Source: Pseudorhizobium tarimense
Lineage (GTDB): Bacteria; Pseudomonadota; Alphaproteobacteria; Rhizobiales; Rhizobiaceae
Direction: 5' to 3'
Assembly (NCBI RefSeq): GCF_022968135.1
Contig: NZ_JALJRA010000014.1
Location: forward strand, 62,001-126,000
Length of the DNA: 64,000 nucleotides
The position numbers were made by a program, and so were the translations under genes. The notes below the pieces were generated by a model that was not told where the DNA came from, ran no database searches, and saw nothing but the letters and a program-made list of their open reading frames with translations. Positions 61,564-64,000 of the stretch are shown piece after piece; within the stretch, counting starts at the first letter, position 1; every line of letters begins with the position of its first letter.

Positions 61564-62655
61564 TTGGAAATGCGGTGCGGCGACCGACTGACCTATTTCC
61601 AGAGTTTCGATTGGTGCCGCAGCTGGGTGGCGGCCTTCGCCGGCGAGGCTGCACCGGCGCGATTCCGCATCGAGACGGTCTGGTGCGAGGGAAGCATGGT
61701 GGCGGTCTGGCCACTGATGGTCCAGACGGTCAGCGGCATCCGCGTGCTGCAGAACCTCGGCGCACCCCATTCGCAATACTGCAATCTCCTCTGCGACGAT
61801 GCTCTTCTGGCGGACAAGATCGCCCGAACATTGCTGAGCCGCATTGAGGCCGACCCGGACTGCGATGTTGCGGTCTTTCATCCGGTGCCGCAGCGGTCGA
61901 AGCTTGCGAAGCTGCTGGCCAGCCAGCCGACGATCAGCGGCTATCAGGGCAAGAGCGCGCTTCTTGACCTGGCGGCTTTCACCGATGCGGAAGACTACCG
62001 CTCCCAGGGTGGCAAGCTGAAGAAGCGCAACCGCAATCGGCGACGCAACCATCTTGCGAGGCTGGGCGAGTTGAGCTTCGAGGTGGTGTGGCCGAACGAT
62101 GCCCGCTTCGTCTCCCTCGTGCGGCAGTGCGCGGGGATGAAGCGGCAATGGCTGAACGAGACGGGCCGCACAAGCAGCGGCTTCTCGTTCTGCGGCTTCG
62201 AGTATTTTCTGACGACGCTTGCCGGGGATCCGGACACCTTTAGCGGCGCCTGCCTTTCCGTCCTGAAGGCTGGTGATGCGGTGGTGGCGACGGAACTCGG
62301 CTTCCTCCAGGACGGCCACTATTACTCCTATATCGGCAGCTTCGACTGGAGCATCAGGCATCTGTCCCCCGGCAAGGTGCAGATGGAAATGACCGTCTGC
62401 TGGTTGATCGAGAATGGTGCCAGCACCTACGATCTCCTTGGCGGCGAAGGCGACTATAAGCAGTCGTGGAGCGACCGGACGATGGCGCTCGATGGTTATA
62501 GGCTTTGCTTCTCCTGGAAAGGGCGTTTCTACGCAGACGCTTGGCTGCCTGTCATCCGGCCGTTCGCCAAGCGGCTCTACCAGGCCGCGCCCGAGGGTCT
62601 TCGCCGGCTCGTTCCCGGCGTGCAGAGTTTCGGGTTGGTTATCCTGGGTGTATGA
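61564..62655 (+). CDS. CelD/BcsL-type GNAT acetyltransferase (5' end uncertain)
   Basis: 363 residues with the FemAB/CelD-like GNAT fold: RLTYFQSFDWCRSWV near the start, GGKLKKRNRNRRRNHLARLG, KVQMEMTVCWLIENGASTYD and LLGGEGDYKQSWSDRT, the family's C-terminal signature. Such proteins are often linked to polysaccharide or cell-wall modification, substrate unknown. The first start codon in frame is TTG 61564, but coding-like residues (VELSVRRLSSLGEIDAVASA) run about 100 bases upstream without ATG, GTG or TTG. The gene may therefore have lost its true start. Confidence 0.68.
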   Translation: MEMRCGDRLTYFQSFDWCRSWVAAFAGEAAPARFRIETVWCEGSMVAVWPLMVQTVSGIRVLQNLGAPHSQYCNLLCDDALLADKIARTLLSRIEADPDCDVAVFHPVPQRSKLAKLLASQPTISGYQGKSALLDLAAFTDAEDYRSQGGKLKKRNRNRRRNHLARLGELSFEVVWPNDARFVSLVRQCAGMKRQWLNETGRTSSGFSFCGFEYFLTTLAGDPDTFSGACLSVLKAGDAVVATELGFLQDGHYYSYIGSFDWSIRHLSPGKVQMEMTVCWLIENGASTYDLLGGEGDYKQSWSDRTMALDGYRLCFSWKGRFYADAWLPVIRPFAKRLYQAAPEGLRRLVPGVQSFGLVILGV

Positions 62656-62669
62656 AGGATCGTCTGCGC

Positions 62670-62942
62670 CTAATCGGCGATGTCACGATAGGCGGCTTGG
62701 ACCTGCGCCAATGTTGCCCGCTGATGCGGCTGCTGTTCGGGCGATAAGAGATCCAGGTTCACGGCGGCGGCAGGAATGAGCTGATCGACCGTCGCATCAC
62801 CGGTCTCGGCACGAAGGGCGCCGCGGTCTGCGGTGAGGCGGATGTCTTCAGCCTGCGCCTTGGCAGACAGCCGCCGCGCAGGCTTCAAAGCCTCCGCTGC
62901 ATAGGCCGCCGTATTGGCGGAAACTGAAAGAACCAAGGTCAT
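62670..62942 (-). CDS. Hypothetical 90-residue protein
   Basis: Minus-strand frame with ATG at 62942. An alanine-rich N-terminus (TLVLSVSANTAAYAAEAL) is followed by charged, mainly helical sequence (AKAQAEDIRLTADRG, LLSPEQQPHQRATLAQVQAA). Hydrophobicity is too low for a clear signal peptide. No ribosome-binding site is obvious, and I recognise no family. Convergent with the acetyltransferase gene. Confidence 0.42.
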   Translation of the reverse strand: MTLVLSVSANTAAYAAEALKPARRLSAKAQAEDIRLTADRGALRAETGDATVDQLIPAAAVNLDLLSPEQQPHQRATLAQVQAAYRDIAD

Positions 62943-63062
62943 GCGACTTTATCCACTGCTCCAGCCTAGAAGCTACTGGGGCCGGGCTTGGTTCCCTGTT
63001 AAGGATTTTGCCGGCATTTTAATCGTTGGTCATTTTTCTGTCTTTCTTCGGATCACTTGCTG

Positions 63063-63440
63063 ATGCTGCCTATCTTTCTCGTCGCCGCAGGCGGCGCCAC
63101 CGGCTCTGTGCTGCGCTACCTGGTCGGGCTTTGGAGCCTACGTTCGCTGGGGCCCACGTTCCCCTGGGGAACCATGATCGTCAACGTGGTTGGGTCGTTC
63201 GCCATCGGGCTGCTGGCGGAGCTGGTCGCGCGCAGGCTGAATGCTTCGGCTGAGATGCGGCTGCTGCTGGTCACCGGCTTCCTCGGCGGGTTCACGACCT
63301 TTTCCGCCTTCTCGCTCGATGCGCTGACCCTCTTCGAGCGGGGCGCGGCGGGGACGGCCGTGGCTTATGTCCTCGGCAGCGTGGTGATCTCGTTGATGGC
63401 GGTGGTGGGCGGGCTGGCGCTCGGTCGGTCGATGTTCTAA
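63063..63440 (+). CDS. crcB: Fluoride channel CrcB/Fluc
   Basis: Exports fluoride as a dual-topology dimer. 125 residues, four membrane helices: FLVAAGGATGSVLRYLVGLW, GTMIVNVVGSFAIGLLAELV, LLVTGFLGGFTTFSAFSLDA and AYVLGSVVISLMAVVGGLAL. The signature GGATGSVLRY and GFLGGFTTFS with the polar pore Phe/Asn positions is intact. ATG 63063 chosen over TTG 63057. The rluC-type gene follows after 35 bases. Confidence 0.93.
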   Translation: MLPIFLVAAGGATGSVLRYLVGLWSLRSLGPTFPWGTMIVNVVGSFAIGLLAELVARRLNASAEMRLLLVTGFLGGFTTFSAFSLDALTLFERGAAGTAVAYVLGSVVISLMAVVGGLALGRSMF

Positions 63441-63475
63441 AGACCGGTCAAACTGAAAAAGAACGAAAGAACATC

Positions 63476-64000
63476 ATGGCAGGCATCGAGCACATCCGCG
63501 TCGAGGCGGACGAAGCGGGCATGCGCCTGGATCGCTGGTTCAAGGTCCATTACCCGGGCCTCGGCTTCGGCGCGCTGCAGAAACTGCTGCGCTCCGGCCA
63601 GGTGCGCGTCGATGGCGGACGGGTGAAGTCGGACGCACGCGTGCAGCCCGGGCAAACGGTGCGGGTGCCGCCGCTTGACGTTGACGCCAAGAAGGGCGGC
63701 CCGATCGCCGGCAAGGACCTCAAGCATTCGAGCGACTACGAGCTTTTGCAGCGCATGGTGCTGCACGAGGACGACAAGGTGATCGTGCTGAACAAGCCGG
63801 CGGGGCTTGCGGTGCAGGGTGGCTCCGGGGTGACGCGCCATATCGACCAGATGCTCGATGCCTGGGTGAGCCCGAAGGGCGAGAAGCCGCGGCTGGTGCA
63901 CCGTCTCGACCGCGACACCACCGGCGTGCTGGTCATTGCCCGCACCCGCGGCGCTGCACAGAAGCTGACGGCGGCGTTTCGCGAGCGCGACACCAAGAAG
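63476..64000 (+). CDS. RluC/RluD-family 23S rRNA pseudouridine synthase, 3'-truncated by window edge
   Basis: Starts at ATG 63476 and stays open to the last base. The N-terminal S4 RNA-binding domain is visible (AGMRLDRWFKVHYPGLGFGA, QKLLRSGQVRVDGGRVK), then the catalytic domain: EDDKVIVLNKPAGLAVQGGS and HRLDRDTTGVLVIAR with catalytic Asp145. RluC is the best guess because of the GAxQKLTAxFRER-type continuation. It follows crcB, as in other rhizobia. The C-terminus lies outside the window. Confidence 0.9.
   Translation, partial: MAGIEHIRVEADEAGMRLDRWFKVHYPGLGFGALQKLLRSGQVRVDGGRVKSDARVQPGQTVRVPPLDVDAKKGGPIAGKDLKHSSDYELLQRMVLHEDDKVIVLNKPAGLAVQGGSGVTRHIDQMLDAWVSPKGEKPRLVHRLDRDTTGVLVIARTRGAAQKLTAAFRERDTKK

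Noticed and set aside
62943-63062. Fluoride riboswitch upstream of crcB
   Set aside because: I could not find the conserved aptamer core or its pseudoknot arrangement in the leader.

Overview
The window is about 61% G+C chromosomal DNA from an alphaproteobacterium of the Rhizobiaceae, most like Sinorhizobium/Ensifer and its close relatives. The evidence is the gene order: pyrH-frr-uppS-cdsA-rseP-bamA-lpxD-fabZ-lpxA-lpxI-lpxB, then gltA/lexA, kdsA-eno-ftsB-pdhABC-lpdA-lipA, a fused ispDF, dusB-ntrB-ntrC-ntrY-ntrX-trkA-hfq-hflX, the cysG-cysI sulfite operon, and gcvTHP behind a glycine riboswitch. The species assignment is inference from remembered synteny and protein style, not from a search.

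Layout. 1-11 kb: a dense plus-strand envelope operon (end of pyrH, ribosome recycling, undecaprenyl and CDP-diacylglycerol synthesis, RseP protease, BamA, lipid A synthesis), ending in a terminator facing gltA. 11-15 kb: gltA and lexA on the minus strand, separated by a badly decayed plus-strand comEC. 14.9-29 kb: central metabolism (kdsA, eno, pyruvate dehydrogenase E1alpha/E1beta/E2/E3, lipoate synthase) with small genes between, then CinA-type amidohydrolase and ispDF on the minus strand. 29-41.5 kb: nitrogen regulation (dusB-ntrBC, ntrYX), trkA, a broken D-amino-acid-aminotransferase-like gene, hfq and hflX. 41.5-46.6 kb: accessory genes (YdeI-like, SDR plus divergent AraC regulator, GNAT), a LuxR-regulator remnant, mazG and a deaminase. 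46.7-51.7 kb: siroheme synthase, DUF2849, sulfite/nitrite reductase, DUF934 and ferredoxin-NADP reductase. 51.7-54.9 kb: a low-density stretch with two broken HWE-type histidine kinase genes around rpsU and two small genes. 55-59.7 kb: gcvTHP with its tandem riboswitch. 59.8-64 kb: a probable copper locus (DUF2946, YcnI-PCuAC fusion), a CelD-like acetyltransferase, crcB and the start of an RluC-type pseudouridine synthase.

How the genes work together. The first block supplies the outer membrane: lipid carrier, phospholipid, lipid A, the BamA insertase and its stress protease. KdsA later adds the Kdo precursor. Enolase, the pyruvate dehydrogenase complex (two subunits carry lipoyl domains) and LipA form one metabolic unit feeding citrate synthase. 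GcvH is another lipoyl protein, made from a glycine-sensing mRNA. The Ntr proteins link nitrogen status to transcription, and Hfq follows after trkA.

I did not find a convincing new multi-gene system. The most informative unexplained signal is gene decay: comEC has lost its central domain, the aminotransferase has a stop and a frameshift, two HWE kinases and one LuxR regulator are broken, and a short coiled-coil gene is a fragment. No tRNA, rRNA, CRISPR array, complete insertion sequence or attachment site was seen.
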